The notes: generated by a model not told the origin, from the letters alone. A stretch of 64,000 bases of DNA from Sthenelais limicola (GCA_942159475.1 OW804095.1:154379145-154443144); one strand, 5' to 3'. Shown: positions 41,586-54,335, numbered from the stretch's first letter. A program made the numbers and translations.

Positions 41586-43602
41586 GATGAAAAGATGAAA
41601 AAATGAACATTTTATTAAAATCTGATAATTTTAATAGGCACTTGGCTCGCCCCCATTGCCTGAGGTTTGAGTATTATACCTTTCCTCTGATATCTTTTTC
41701 ATATGAGTTGGACTCAGTCGACGATACATATCAATTTCACGCAGCAGACAAGCATCATTGTCTGGCATTTTTATATTGTTTATTCTTGCAGATGTATTTT
41801 GTATTGTTATGTTTTTAATTTGTATTCCCAGTTGAAGAGAATTCATTCACTTTTAAGCAGCAGACAAGCGTCATTGTCTGAAATATACCTTTCTCGCTCT
41901 GGTTAGTTGTTTTGAAATGTGTAGGTTATATTTAGAACCATATACTATTAGTAGACACTTCTCTGTGTTGATACAAATCACGATTAGTTGATATATTACC
42001 CCATCGGATGTAAACATAGACACCGAGACCACAAGCTGTGGGTCATGATCGTGTTGTGACAGGAATTGTCGCCAGACGACTGATGTTTTGTCTACGATTG
42101 ATTACTAACGATAATACACATGTAATGGCTGTACCGACAGAGTATTTTGTAATTCTATACGCCTATAACGAGGCATCACAGACACGGGTGTCAGTTGCTG
42201 CCTGAGGTCATATTTACTCGCGATATTTGGACGTAGGTTTCCTTTAAGAATCGATTATTATTGATCTAAGAAAACGAATGTATTTGAAAAAAATTTTTTT
42301 TTTCTAAAGATTTTTAGAAGGAAAAAATAAGCTATGATATGTTAAGAATCTAGCGTTACTGGGACTGTTTTATTCACCAGATCCTCGGGATCACCATGTG
42401 GCGCATGTATTTGTTTACGTAGGAGGCACGTAGCCTCAGTGGTCTAGATGTATAGTGGACCTATATACTACCCCTAGCTATTATTATGTAACCCAGTACA
42501 GGGTATAGCTCAGCCGACGTTGATAATCTGATCTGGCTAGTACCTTACTAGGGACCTTACTCGTGTAGTATAGACGGTAAGGGATTATCAACTGATTACT
42601 GTTGATATTAGTTCTCTTGTACTCTTTAGAAGATGATTTTTTTTTCTATGTTTTAAGTTTGATTAAAACAACAGTAAAGGGTGTTAAGCTTGGGAAGAAA
42701 AAATTTTTTTTTTGGGTGAGGGTATTGAATATACAAATACTCTTGCTCAAGGCAATATAAATTGCCTGTTTGGAGAAGAATGGTAAGGAATATAACAGAG
42801 CTCTTCTCAAAGTCGTAGATAGCCGCTGTACGCGTTGTGTCCAGCAGTCCGACGACGATCCGAATGGTTAATGCGCAATTTATCCGCCTCTTATACTTGG
42901 CGATGTGTACGGTCCAAAACGGACTTGACGGTGGCGCCATCTGCATTCACTGTTTGGACCGCCCTATTGGGAGTTTAACATAGAAATATTTTACTAAAGG
43001 AAAATGTCCTTTGTTTGCACCGTACCATTGACGTTTTAACCTTGAGAAATTTTTTTTTCTCTAACATGCAGTTTGTCATTACGAGATTGTTGTTATATTT
43101 AACATTATGCCTTCTTGTTTGGACTGAACTACTGGCATTTACCATTGATTTTTACCTATATATTCTTCTTATATGTTTTTGCGAATTGGACTTCTGCTTG
43201 AGTATTGTATTCTACTTTATTTTACCCAACAGAAGTATGAAACACTTGTGTGTGTATTTTCTTTGAAAAAAGAAGAAAAAGTGTCGGTACAGACAGGATA
43301 ATTCGTTATTAAGAGACTATTTGTACCTTAATTAATGTATGTTACATGTTCATAACGACGTTGATTTTAAGGAATTGTTGACATGTTTTCAAAATATTAA
43401 TTTGTGTATTCTTTTTTATATTTTTTCTATTATTTTTTGTTTTTAAGAATACCGATATGTGCATATTGTAACCGCGCATATGACTTGGCTTGGATAACTA
43501 GATAACAGCACAGCTATTCGAAAATTATTATTTTTCTATTTTCTTGCAAAAATTCCTAAAATTTTTTTTTTAGGGTACACCCTCATTCGATACTTCGTAT
43601 CT
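41586..43602 (+). other. long non-coding 3' region of the retrotransposon
   Basis: About 2 kb between env and the polypurine tract, with T-rich tracts (42280-42310, 42630-42715, 43380-43575) and no ORF I support. A hydrophobic open frame at 43015-43266 starts at TTG and has no context. Twin hairpins lie at 41745-41764 and 41861-41880. Confidence 0.55.
41745..41880 (+). repeat. twin hairpins CAGACAA / TTGTCTG
   Basis: Two copies of a 7-bp perfect stem, at 41745-41764 (loop GCATCA) and 41861-41880 (loop GCGTCA), each preceded by AGCAG or GCAG. The stems are identical and only a loop base differs, suggesting RNA-level selection or a recent duplication. Confidence 0.6.
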
Positions 43603-43625
43603 GATTGAGGGCGGGGGGGGGGCAG
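43603..43625 (+). other. polypurine tract
   Basis: A purine-rich run with about ten consecutive G and a single C interruption (GAGGGCGGGGGGGGGG), ending in CAG directly before the 3' LTR. This is the expected plus-strand priming site. Confidence 0.75.
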
Positions 43626-43910
43626 TGTTATGTAACATTACGTAACATTGTGTAACCTCATTATCTATCTAATTATCACCTATTAATTATAATATCTCAT
43701 TATTAAATTCGCTAATTATACTTAGCTATCCAGTACTGTGCAAGTCTACTTATTCATGCTAAGCCATAGGTATTACGTAAGGGCTCCGCCCCCTACTCTT
43801 CCACACATCCTGTATGGACATATGTACAGATGCTAGATCATTAAATCAGTTGCTGAGTTCTTCTCACGAAGACCACACGTTCGTTTGTATTCTTCCATCA
43901 TACCTTAACA
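43626..43910 (+). repeat. 3' LTR
   Basis: 285 bp, no mismatch seen against 30767-31051. Followed by AATT, matching the four bases before the 5' LTR. Confidence 0.93.
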
Positions 43911-44791
43911 AATTCGTCTCAGGTCGTCAGAAAATGTACAATAGGGGACTTGTATGTCTCACTGCGCATGTCTACTGCAGTGCATGCTGGGATTGATTGT
44001 GTAGAAATCTGACAAATAGTTGACATTTTCATCGAAAATTACAAGAATGTTTTTACCAATATCTGAGTGGAAAGAGGGGCGGTGGGGGAAGAACCAATAT
44101 AACTTAAGTGTCATAAACGTCGCCATGTGATATTTAAGTGTCATAAACGTCGCCATGTGATATTTAAGTGTCATAAAACGTTGGCTATGTGGTATCGAGG
44201 GGAGAGCATTAAAGCCAAGACAGGAGGAACTTTCCCCCAAATTGGGGTGAGGGAGGCCCAGCTGGTTTTTTATGAGGATGTTAACTGATTAAGAGGAACT
44301 AATGGTATTCCTTCTTCCACACATCAAGATTAGAGAGAAATCACGGTTGTTTAATTATCCTGTCATAAACTATAGTTCACTCATTAGCCTCATGTATCAC
44401 TCACCTACCTGACCCAATCTGCTATTTTTTGTTGTGTAAAAAGCGACTCCAGTATTTGGCTGGAGGCAGAAGCTGCAGCCCCGGCCTCCACACATACACA
44501 CATGGCATGTAGTCACTGTTATATCAGTAACGAAAAAAAGAATGATTTTAAAATACTGGTGTGGTGCCTTACACAACGTATACTGTCCTTATACTACTCT
44601 TAACATACCTATGTGTGGTCACGCGCAGTATGCGCGCGCATAGCAGTTATATTATATCATCTGCCCAATATTATGCACATATATATCTCCCACTAGGTGG
44701 GGTTGTTTTCCATGTATAGCTTCTTTTTATTATTCTATAAATAGGTTTTATATTAACACTATCAACACTACTTGTATCTGCATAGCCATAA
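43911..44791. other. right flank of the retrotransposon
   Basis: No gene seen. A 31-bp unit (TAAGTGTCATAAACGTCGCC and following) is repeated three times at about 44104-44190, the third copy diverged. Confidence 0.55.
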
Positions 44792-45003
44792 GGGTCAGAT
44801 TTTCAGAAAATGTACAATTCAACTTCACCAATCCTCTCAAACAACCCACATATCAGACGGAAATGAAGTTCAAAATACAGTTCAACCTAACCAAACAGAT
44901 TGCTAGAATCAATGCAATGCCGAATATACTCGAATTTACCTTTATTTCACTCAATGTTGCCAAATTGCAGCCTAATTTAGCAAAATTTACTAAATGTGTA
45001 TAT
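44792..45003. mobile_element. MITE-B copy 3, right end missing
   Basis: Starts GGGTCAGATTTTCAGAAAAT and follows the family to ACTAAATGTGTA, then switches to unrelated sequence just before the GC-rich segment at 45012. Confidence 0.75.
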
Positions 45004-45011
45004 ATCATAGT

Positions 45012-45135
45012 CAGTGGCGGTACCAGAGGGGGGCCTGGGGAGCACCGGCCCCCCCTAGACCCCTTAAAAGTCCCCTGTGCCTCCCTACCTCAGAGGGGCA
45101 GGGGGCCACTAAAGTCCTGATAAGGGCCCCTGCAG
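45012..45135. mobile_element. possible DNA-transposon end (hAT-like)
   Basis: CAGTGGCGGTACCAGAGGGG followed by a GC-rich region looks like the left terminus of hAT-type elements, many of which start CAGTGGCG. No complementary right end was found nearby, so it is truncated or mis-assigned. Confidence 0.3.
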
Positions 45136-46059
45136 TAGGGGCCAGATGCACTGCCAAAATTTGCACTTTCCTTCAAAGTCCTGACTCTACAACACTCCCA
45201 ATAACCCCATTTAATGTGGAAAATCGTTGAGTAGATTGAGGGTGTCTGAGAAAAATCAATAAACAATAATTAAACTGGAAAATGTCTAATATATTTTTTC
45301 AAACTTAATAATTCTTTCAACATTTAACTTGCATATTTTACTTGCATCACATAATTGTGTTTGATGTAAAACATGTTTATGGGTGTGAGCACCTTTTTCC
45401 AGTAGGGCCTGTATTCAAAAAGCAATTTGAGCCCCTGTTTAAACCCTCAGGAGGTGTGGACAGGGGGCTCAAATTTGAGATGGTTTCAAAATTAGCATTC
45501 AAACAATATTTGTTCACAATTTGTACAATTCAAGATTTTCCAGTTAATTCCGTTTCCCAAGAGAAATGATGACAGGGTCTTTACTTGTAAAATCTAAAAT
45601 TTGGACAAAATAAACCTATATATGTCTTAAAATTACACCTCAAGAGGGTCTTAATAGAGACATCCTCAAAGGGAGTCTGTTAAAGATAGTCTCAAGATAT
45701 ATTTTGGCCTATTTTTATAGATTTTGGACTACAAATTGTATGAATTCAGGGAAACTTACATCATCTCATAATGAAATTAAATCGGAAATATTACATTATG
45801 ATTTTGTTGGACTTAGATTTATGACATTTGCACCACTCATGTTATGTGTCATACTGTCACAATTAATAACATTAACTGAAATTCTAATCTGGAAGTCCCA
45901 GATAACCACTCTCTCCTAAAGGAGAGAGACATCAAATGATGGCATCAAGCACTGTATTTCTACTGAAGGAGTTCCACAATTTTTAGATTTTGTTAGCGAG
46001 GTAGAAATAATGTTTCAATGAGGAAGGATAACTCTATTTATCCGAGCTACATGAGAAGA
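45136..46059. other. intergenic, no gene seen
   Basis: AT-rich. A G-rich segment at 45403-45480 is the only compositional change. Open frames lack context. Confidence 0.5.
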
Positions 46060-46472
46060 TATGTGATGTGTTTTAGGAAAATACGTCATAAGTCGCAAAA
46101 TTGATATGTTTCAAAGTGTTTTTTCCACAAGATCTCTTTATTGAAATGTTCTGATTCGTAGAGGGTTCATCACTTATAGTCATACGAATCCATGTATGAA
46201 ATTTCGGCACATTGTATTAAATATATCTATGCATTTTGAAGGCCTTTGTATGGAGTATATTTAGTTACTTTACTGGTAATTACCCACCCAGAAACATTGC
46301 AAACTTTTTTTCAAAAAAAAAATGTATCAAACCTAGAATATAGAAATACTTATTAGGTGTCCTAGTGTCTACTATCATTGGAACAGGCTTGATCTCCTCT
46401 TTTCAAATATGGTGATATCTCAAAATGCATTTTTTGAAACTTATGACTCATTTTCCTAAAACGGATCACATA
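46060..46472. mobile_element. MITE-A copy 5
   Basis: Left TATGTGATGTGTTTTAGGAA, right TTCCTAAAACGGATCACATA. About 413 bp. Confidence 0.82.
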
Positions 46473-47160
46473 TCATAGACATTATAGCGCAAACCTTTAA
46501 TTAGACTCATGGTGACATAATTACAGAATCATGTTAGAGACAAACAAACAGACAATCAAAGGCTTTGGTTATCCAGCCACGGATGTAAATGACATTTAAA
46601 CATGTTTCCAGTGTGAACACATATGTCTTAAAAGTTATAATTCATTTTTTTATTGATTGTATTACCAACAACACTAGGCTTCCCCTTTTTTCAGGTTATT
46701 AGTATGCAAATTAATAAACTCTTAATTATTTTAGATAGATCTGACCAGTATATTTGCACAAAAACTGAGACAATTATATTAATTGATTAATCAATTAAAG
46801 AGCGATCATACAGTTAATTACTAAGTCTTTTGCTTTGATTTAACATTTTCAATAGGGGATTTGCATAGCCGCCATTTTAAATCTTTAGAATTAGAATGGC
46901 ATTATGGGACTAATAGTACAGTTTAAAATCTATATAAATCATGTTCAGCATCGGATATCTATCAATGCTCTAATGTCAATGACCATACATTATTCATGTT
47001 CTCATAACAAAAGCCTCCATTTTTGCCATCATGTTTTCATTCATCATTTATACAAGCTAAGATATTACGGACAGCATTCTTGCAATCTTCGATAGAAATT
47101 TTCCCAAATATTTGTATGTCAGATTTCAACAGAATTCATCCCAGGATGCACTATAACAGC
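46473..47160. other. intergenic, no gene seen
   Basis: AT-rich single-copy-looking sequence without splice-supported frames. Confidence 0.45.
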
Positions 47161-47560
47161 TATGTGATGTGTTTTAGGAAAATGACTCACAAGTCACAAA
47201 ATTTGTGTTTTTCAAAGTGATTCATTCACAGAATCTCTTTGTTGGAATGGTTTCATCTTTGGGATGTGTACATGAATACAAGTACCAAATTCCAGAACTG
47301 TGTATTAAATATATCCATGCATTTCAAAGGTCATCCAATAGAGTATATTTAGCTACTTTACTAATAATTGTCGATCCAAAAATATTGCAAACAATTTTTC
47401 AAAAATAAAAATTTCAAACTTAAAATATGGAAATACATATTACATATCCTATTTTTTACTATAATTAGAATCCGCTTGATCTCACCTCTTTGAATATGAA
47501 AATATCTCAAAATCCATTTTTTGCTACTTGTGACTGATTTTCCTGTGACACTTCACACAT
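47161..47560. mobile_element. MITE-A copy 6
   Basis: Left TATGTGATGTGTTTTAGGAA, right end diverged (TTTTCCTGTGACACTTCACA). About 400 bp. Confidence 0.78.
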
Positions 47561-48304
47561 GCGCAGTGGCACTTGCAACTCCCCTATCGTTGTAATGCTC
47601 CTATTTCTTGTATATAACTCATTCCAATTCTGTTCACTTTTATATAATAAAGAGCTAATTATCTTGGAGCTCCGCAATGGCGCATGGTGTTGTCTTCTTT
47701 GTTATTTCGCCTGTGTTCTAGATCACTTGAAGCCAAGCACACTCAGATGAGCAATTCTCAAAGTTTCTAACAAACATGTTTTAAAAATCAAAATTGTGTA
47801 AATACCCTAAGCAAGTCCTATTAATATTAACAATCCGAAGTTCTTTAAACTTGTCTGAAACTCTGTCATAAGATATGCACAACACCGTACAGAAGAAGCC
47901 TCTGGAGTGAAACTTTGGTCATAATATGGCAAGAATAAGAACAATGCAGCCATAAGCAGCTGTAAGCCTGAGCACTCATACTGAGCCCCAGTTAAAGCTA
48001 GACTCTCAGCTAACATCAGCCCAAAACTGAACATTTTCTACATTTTGTTCCATTCATTTCTTTTTTAAAAGTGATTTGACCAAAATTTTGGAGGATTTTC
48101 TCCAGTTGTTTTTGCTAAAGGGCTTCTAAAATGTCTTTATTTTGTGTTTGGAGGACCTGCCCGACTGGACTTCACCGGTGGCGGTTTTTGCTTGACTACT
48201 TCGGTTTCAAATTCATGTATAAACATACAGGTTAAAAAGGTGTCTGCAATATAATTTCTTTATTTGGTGGAGTATCAAATTTATGAAATCTTCCGTCAAT
48301 AAAA
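47561..48304. other. intergenic, no gene seen
   Basis: Nothing supported. The open frames here are short and lack splice or polyA context. Confidence 0.45.
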
Positions 48305-48702
48305 TGTGATGTGTTTCAGTAAAATGAGTCATAAGTCGCAAAATGGATATTATTCAAAGTGATTTATTCGTAAGATATCTTAGTTGGAATATTCTAATTT
48401 TTGGGGTACTTAATGGTGCCAGTAATGTTAATACTTGTACGAAATTTCAATGTAATGTATTAAATATATCTATGTCATTTCATGGAGTATATCTAGGTAC
48501 TTTATTAGTAATTAGCCACCCAAAAATATCAATATTCTTTTTTAAAAGCTTAAGATATCAAACTTATAATATAGAAACACTACTTAGATGTCCTTGATGT
48601 TTACTACCATTAGAATCGGCTTGGGCTCATCTATTCAAATATGATAATATCTCAAAATCCATATTTTGCGACTTATGACTCATTTTCCTGAAACACAACA
48701 CA
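48305..48702. mobile_element. MITE-A copy 7
   Basis: Left TGTGATGTGTTTCAGTAAAA, right TTTTCCTGAAACACAACACA. About 398 bp. Confidence 0.82.
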
Positions 48703-50365
48703 AATAAGAATAACGGCAGCTGAATATTGATAATATCCATGTTGCAAGTCATAATGTGTACATTTGGTAAAATTTGCTTCCTCGTAACAGCTGAGAACTG
48801 CAGCAGCTTTAACGCAGCATCAAATTATGAAATTGTAACAAAAGGAAGAGATTGTGAGGAAGTGAGTTGCTCCCAGGAGGAGGAGGAGCTGATGAGCCGA
48901 CACTAATCTGTCATCATGACCCACTCACTCACACAGCTCTCTATTGTACCACTTGGTGGCGCTTCACTGATCACACAAGCTCTAATGTTGATGAGTGGTT
49001 CAATATGGCTACAGCCACTCAGTGAGTAGATCAAGGCAAATAGAGCAGTTCAACTAGACCGCTTGTCTTAACATTACTTCATCTCTTAACATCTGTTGTC
49101 TTTAGTAAGTATGGAACCTCTGCTTGAAAAATGATCAAATTGGGCTAGAACAAAGTTTTGCAGGAACTCGATAGTATACATGCACACTAACCACTAATAT
49201 AGGAAGTCATTGAGGTGCTAAAAGTTTACATTAAGGAATTATTTCTATTGTTTTTTGATATAATGTGAATTTCCAGCACGTTAGTAACACCCAATTATTC
49301 TTTTATTCAAACCGGCATAACTTTTTCTTAAGATTGACCCAAAGTATACAATTATTATCCAAACTTGCCAAGACGTTGAACAAAAACTTGCAAGAAAATG
49401 AAAAGAATCTGACAAAGAGCTTTGGCTCTATGAACACCTTTCTCCATATATTGGAATTGGATTATTGCTAAGATGTTATACAAATGAGTCATGAACATGG
49501 GTACATGTGACTATAGGAGGGAGCTAATAGCTAGTTTACATACAGGTACAGGGAAAGCCTGTAAACAGCAGGTGACAGTGCTGCTAAGATCAGGTAACAG
49601 TGCTGCTAAGATCTAAGGGGAAGGGGTACAAGGGGTTTTGATGTTCAAGCATACAACTAGTTTAGCACATGTCCAAACATAGATATAGAAAATTGATGGA
49701 CATTTGTATGTCATTATAGTACTTATTTAAAAACATAAACATGTTTATATATATTTGAGCGAGGTCACAGCGATATTAGGAACAAAGAGAATAGTTCAAA
49801 CACAACTAATAGAAAGCGTCATTAAGGCATTCATTGATGGTAGTACAAAAGATTTAATCATAGAGAAAAGATGATCGATATCAAGGTAAGGAGGAATCGA
49901 TAATCTGTTCGGGTGTAAGTAGAGAAAAAAACACTTTTGATATCTGACCTTGATGAAAATGATCAACAATGGTTTATATAAAAAGTATAACAAATAGTGA
50001 ATGGTCCTGTTTGACCTTGACTGAAGATGAGAATTGACAATACCTTTTATCTGAGCATGTAAATTACATTTTTGTACTAGATTTTGATGTTAGCTACCGT
50101 GGATATATTTGTATTTTGTCAGAAATGAACCAGCTGTCAAAAACAAACAAAAAGAGTATAGATGACAAAATAATTTAATTTATATTACAAAGAAGTTAAC
50201 CAACTAATATATGAATGAAATGATAATAATGTTAGCTTGTCTTGATCTATTGATTTTGACTGAAATAAAATTTGTAATTGGCAAATGAGAATTATCACAC
50301 ATTTGAAACATTGACCAATTAAGATTCTTAAAAAAAAAGGAAGGGATAAATTATATTATATACAC
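48703..50365. other. intergenic; weak first-exon candidate at 49003-49022
   Basis: Mostly AT-rich with no supported gene. At 49003 an ATG (AATATGGCTACAGCC) is followed within 20 bases by a donor-like GTGAGT (CACTCA|GTGAGT). It sits in a slightly GC-richer segment (48880-49050) that could be a promoter and first exon, but no second exon was found. A 20-bp tandem repeat (CAGTGCTGCTAAGATC) lies at 49576-49615. Confidence 0.3.
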
Positions 50366-50369
50366 CCCT

Positions 50370-52378
50370 GAGCTGTCAGGGCTATAGCCTATACTGTAGC
50401 TACTCAACTATACTGTCAGGGCTATAGCCTATACTGTAGCTACACCACTATACTGTAAGGGCTATAGCCTATACTGTACCTACACCACTATACTGTAAGG
50501 GCTATAGCCTATACTGTACCTACACCACTATACTGTAAGGGCTATAGCCTATACTGTACCTACACCACTATACTGTAAGGGCTATAGCCTATACTGTACC
50601 TACACCACTATACTGTAAGGGCTATAGCCTATACTGTACCTACACCACTATACTGTAAGGGCTATAGCCCATACTGTACCTATACCACTATACTGTAAGG
50701 GTTATAGCCTATACTGTACCTACACCACTGTACTGTAAGGGCCATAGCCTATACTGTACCTACACCACTATACTGTAAGGGATATAGCCTATACTGTACC
50801 TACACCACTATACTGTAAGGGCTATATACTGTACCTACACCACTATACTGTAAGGGTTATAGCCTATACTGTACCTACACCACTATACTGTAAGGGCTAC
50901 ACCACTATACTGTAAGGGATATAGCCTATACTGTACCTACACCACTATACTGTAAGGGCTATATACTGTACCTACACTACTATACTGTAAGGGCTATAGC
51001 CTATACTGTACCTACTCAACTATACTGTAAGGGCTATAGCCTATACTGTACCTATACCACTATACTGTAAGGGCTATAGCCTATACTGTACCTATACCAC
51101 TATACTGTAAGGGCTATAGCCTATACTGTACCCACACCACTATACTGTAAGGGCTATAGCCTATACTGTACCTATACCACTATACTGTAAGGGCTATAGC
51201 CTATACTGTACCTATACCACTATACTGTAAGGGCTATAACCTATACTGTACCTACACCACTATACTGTAAGGGCTATACCCTATACTGTACCTATACCAC
51301 TATACTGTAAGGGATATAGCCTATACTGTACCTACACCACTATACTGTAAGGGCTATAGCCTATACTGTACCTACACCACTATACTGTAAGGGCTATACC
51401 CTATACTGTACCTATACCACTATACTGTAAGGGATATAGCCTAGACTGTACCTATACCACTATACTGTAAGGGCTATAGCCTATACTGTACCTACACCAC
51501 TATACTGTAAGGGCTATACCCTATACTGTACCTATACCACTATACTGTAAGGGATATAGCCTATACTGTACCTACACCACTATACTGTAAGGGCTACACC
51601 ACTATACTGTACCTACACCACTATACTGTAAGGGATATAGCCTATACTGTACCTACACCACTATACTGTAAGGGCTACACCACTATACTGTACCTACACC
51701 ACTATACTGTAAGGGCTACACCACTATACTGTACCTACACCACTATACTGTACCTACACCACTATACTGTAAGGGCTACACCACTATACTGTACCTACAC
51801 CACTATACTGTACCTACACCACTATACTGTGAGGGCAAGCTACAAGGCTATGTTAAACCCTATACTGTACCTATACCACTATACTGTGAGGGCTACACCA
51901 CTATACTGTACCTACACCACTATACTGTAAGGGCTACACCACTATACTGTACCTACACCACTATACTGTACCTACACCACTATACTGTAAGGGCTACACC
52001 ACTATACTGTACCTACACCACTATACTGTACCTACACCACTATACTGTGAGGGCAAGCTACAAGGCTATGTTAAACCCTATACTGTACCTACACCACTAT
52101 ACTGTAAGGGCAAGCTACAAGGCTATGTTAAACCCTATACTGTACCTACACCACTATACTGTGAGGGCAAGCTACAAGGCTATGTTAAACCCTATACTGT
52201 ACCTACACCACTATACTGTAAGGGCAAGCTACAAGGCTATGTTAAACCCTATACTGTACCTACACCACTATACTGTGAGGGCAAGCTACAAGGCTATGTT
52301 AAACCCTATACTGTACCTATACCACTGTACTGTAAGGGCAAGCTACAAGGCTATGTTAAACCCTATACAGGTCCCATT
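50370..52378 (+). repeat. 2-kb tandem array, 40-bp unit
   Basis: The unit contains ACTGTAAGGGCTATAGCCTA followed by TACTGTACCTACACCACTAT (40 bp). Shortened variants appear after 50820. From about 51832 a 57-bp variant carrying CAAGCTACAAGGCTATGTTA takes over; because 57 is divisible by 3 it creates an artefactual repeat ORF at 52047-52397. Not a gene. Confidence 0.95.
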
Positions 52379-53200
52379 GTACAAAGCTCCTATGTAGCAG
52401 TAACAAGCGTATCCCTGTCATAGGCTTATCTTCCTCCTGCTTGACATTGCCTCTAGTCTGAAGTTGCCTGATAGTCCTTATCTCTCCCCGCGACATTATC
52501 CTACATGACACGGAGACTTTAATCTTGGCCCAGGATTAATAGCTTTATTGTCTGATCCATCGCTACCTCAGTCATATTCTATGGTGCACTTTTGGTTTTA
52601 TGAAAGACTTGTTGTTAAACGCTCTGGCACTTTGGTAAAACGTGACTTTATGTCAATCACTGTTAGGTGTTTATCACTGAACCGTGCAGTACATGACAAG
52701 AGGGAAAACAGTTGGGCTCTAGAAATAGGATATAATATTGGGAATGGTAATAATTCAAACTGACACCTGATGTAATGTAGGGGGATACTTATGATGTATT
52801 AGATTTAGTGAATACATAATAATGATGCTTTGTAGTAGTATGTAGTCGATTGAAACATGTAGAAGAGTGTTGTAATAATACAGAACTGGTTGGAATGAGG
52901 AAACGCAGGGCGTACTTAATGTTGTATGAGTTGTATTCATACAAATTAAACCACTTTATTATACGTGCATTGCTCTGAAAACAACGTATCTAGAGTGAGT
53001 AATACACAGTGCGTATTTCACTAGTGAGTTACGTCTGGTAGTCATGGCAACTAATGCAATATTTACTAAGTTTACGGCCTAAATTCAACTTCATGACACA
53101 AATATGTTTTATTTTTGATCATTTAAAGCATGTATAATAAATTAGTTAAATAACACGTGCGATATCCCCACTCCTTCAACCAACTCGTTAGTTTAGAAAT
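52379..53200. other. intergenic, no gene seen
   Basis: AT-rich; no frame with splice or polyA support. Confidence 0.45.
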
Positions 53201-53262
53201 GATTAAAACACTTTGAAAAATATCAATTCTGCGGCTTTTGACTCATTTTCTGTGAGTGATCA
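53201..53262. mobile_element. MITE-A fragment (one terminus only)
   Basis: ACACTTTGAAAAATATCAAT followed by a diverged GCGGCTTTTGACTCATTTTC, the right terminus of the MITE-A family without the rest of the element. Confidence 0.65.
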
Positions 53263-53364
53263 CAACTATTTACGTATCTAAGGGGTGCTCGGAAGAGCTG
53301 GGAGCAGAGATCATTCCTATTTCCATTATTCATTCTAATTTAACATTACTGTATAACACTTACT

Positions 53365-53365
53365 G

Positions 53366-53402
<37 letters not shown>
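53365..53402. repeat. TA microsatellite
   Basis: About 18 TA dinucleotides followed by AGAGAGAG. Confidence 0.95.
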
Positions 53403-53409
<7 letters not shown>

Positions 53410-53507
53410 ATTTTTATTCAAGTTTGTCAGCTACAAGAAGAGGACATACAACTCTAAGATTAGCAAGCTAAAGTTAGTTCTTCCATCTGGCCCTCGAGTG
53501 CCACTGT

Positions 53508-54043
53508 ATATGTGATCTGTTTTAGAAAAATGAGTCACAAGTGCTTCGAGGCACTCTCTGGAAGAACTGGTCTCAGGGGCCTGTCCCTGTGACCAGACAT
53601 TGAACTACCTGTTTTGCAATACTATCGGCAAATAAAAGAATCTCTGAATTGAATTGAAGTAGCAAAAACTTGATTTTCAGTTATTCATCATATTTGAAAA
53701 GATAAAATCTAGCGGATTCCAATGATAGTAAACAGTAGGGCATCTAATAAGTACTTCTATATTTTAAGTTTGATATTTTTATTTTTGAAAAAAAAAAGTT
53801 TGCAATATTTTTGGGTGGATAATTACTAGTAAATTAGCTAAATATACTTTATAAGATGACCATAGAAATTGCATAGATATATGTAATACACTCTCTTGAA
53901 ATTTGACAAATATATTCATGCTACTACCAGCGCTAAACACACAAAAGCGAGTATATCCCTACAAAGATAACTTATAAATAAATCACTTTGAAAAATATCA
54001 ATTTTGCAACTTATGACTCATTTTCCTATAACACATCACATAT
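53508..54043. mobile_element. MITE-A copy 8 with an insertion
   Basis: Left TATATGTGATCTGTTTTAGA, right TATAACACATCACATA. At 536 bp it is longer than the usual ~410 because a ~130-bp retroelement tail is inserted after the left terminus (53541-53672). Confidence 0.8.
53541..53672 (+). mobile_element. non-LTR retroelement 3' tail inside MITE-A
   Basis: Non-MITE sequence that ends AATAAAAGAATCTCTGAATT followed by GAATTGAA repeats. Short repeats of this kind at the 3' end are typical of non-LTR retroelements. Similar tails occur at 54945-55050 and, inverted, at 55391-55520. Confidence 0.5.
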
Positions 54044-54065
54044 GTGACTTGGAAATAACAATCTG

Positions 54066-54068
<3 letters not shown>

Positions 54069-54105
<37 letters not shown>

Positions 54106-54108
54106 CAT
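54069..54108. repeat. ATT microsatellite
   Basis: About 12 ATT/TTA trinucleotides. Confidence 0.95.
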
Positions 54109-54335
54109 TATATGCTATTAAAGTTGTTGCACTTTCATTCTTATTACACTTTACTTCTCTGAAATTCATTTCACCAAAATTGTGGAGCAATTCACTTTAA
54201 TGCTTTAATCCAGGTTTTCATTCAAGTCTACATAAATTTACATTTTGGTGACCCGCCAAAACATTGCTGCATTGATTTCACTCATTATCACTCACAACCA
54301 CTCATGTTCTGTCAGTTGAAATTGTTGTTGTATAA

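Larger units (their letters stand above)
30767..43910 (+). mobile_element. Ty3/gypsy-type LTR retrotransposon with env-like gene
   Basis: A 13.1-kb element: 5' LTR, primer-binding site, gag, pol (protease, RT, RNase H, integrase), env-like gene, 2-kb non-coding 3' region, polypurine tract and 3' LTR. The LTRs begin TGTTATGT and end CTTAACA, both are 285 bp, and I found no difference between them, so the insertion is recent. The flanking 4-bp direct repeat AATT is the likely target duplication. Domain order (RT-RNase H before integrase) is that of Metaviridae. The env-like gene makes it errantivirus-like in layout. pol has one in-frame TGA. Confidence 0.93.

Noticed and set aside
42421..42560. 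tRNA-like sequence inside the retrotransposon (CAGTGGTCTAGA)
   Set aside because: Only a weak box A match; no acceptor stem or box B.
43015..43266. 83-codon very hydrophobic frame before the polypurine tract
   Set aside because: Begins at TTG, lies in T-rich non-coding sequence, and the hydrophobicity follows from T-richness.
52047..52397. 116-codon repeat protein with five near-identical 19-aa units
   Set aside because: The 57-bp satellite variant is divisible by 3, so the ORF follows from array periodicity; no promoter or splice sites.
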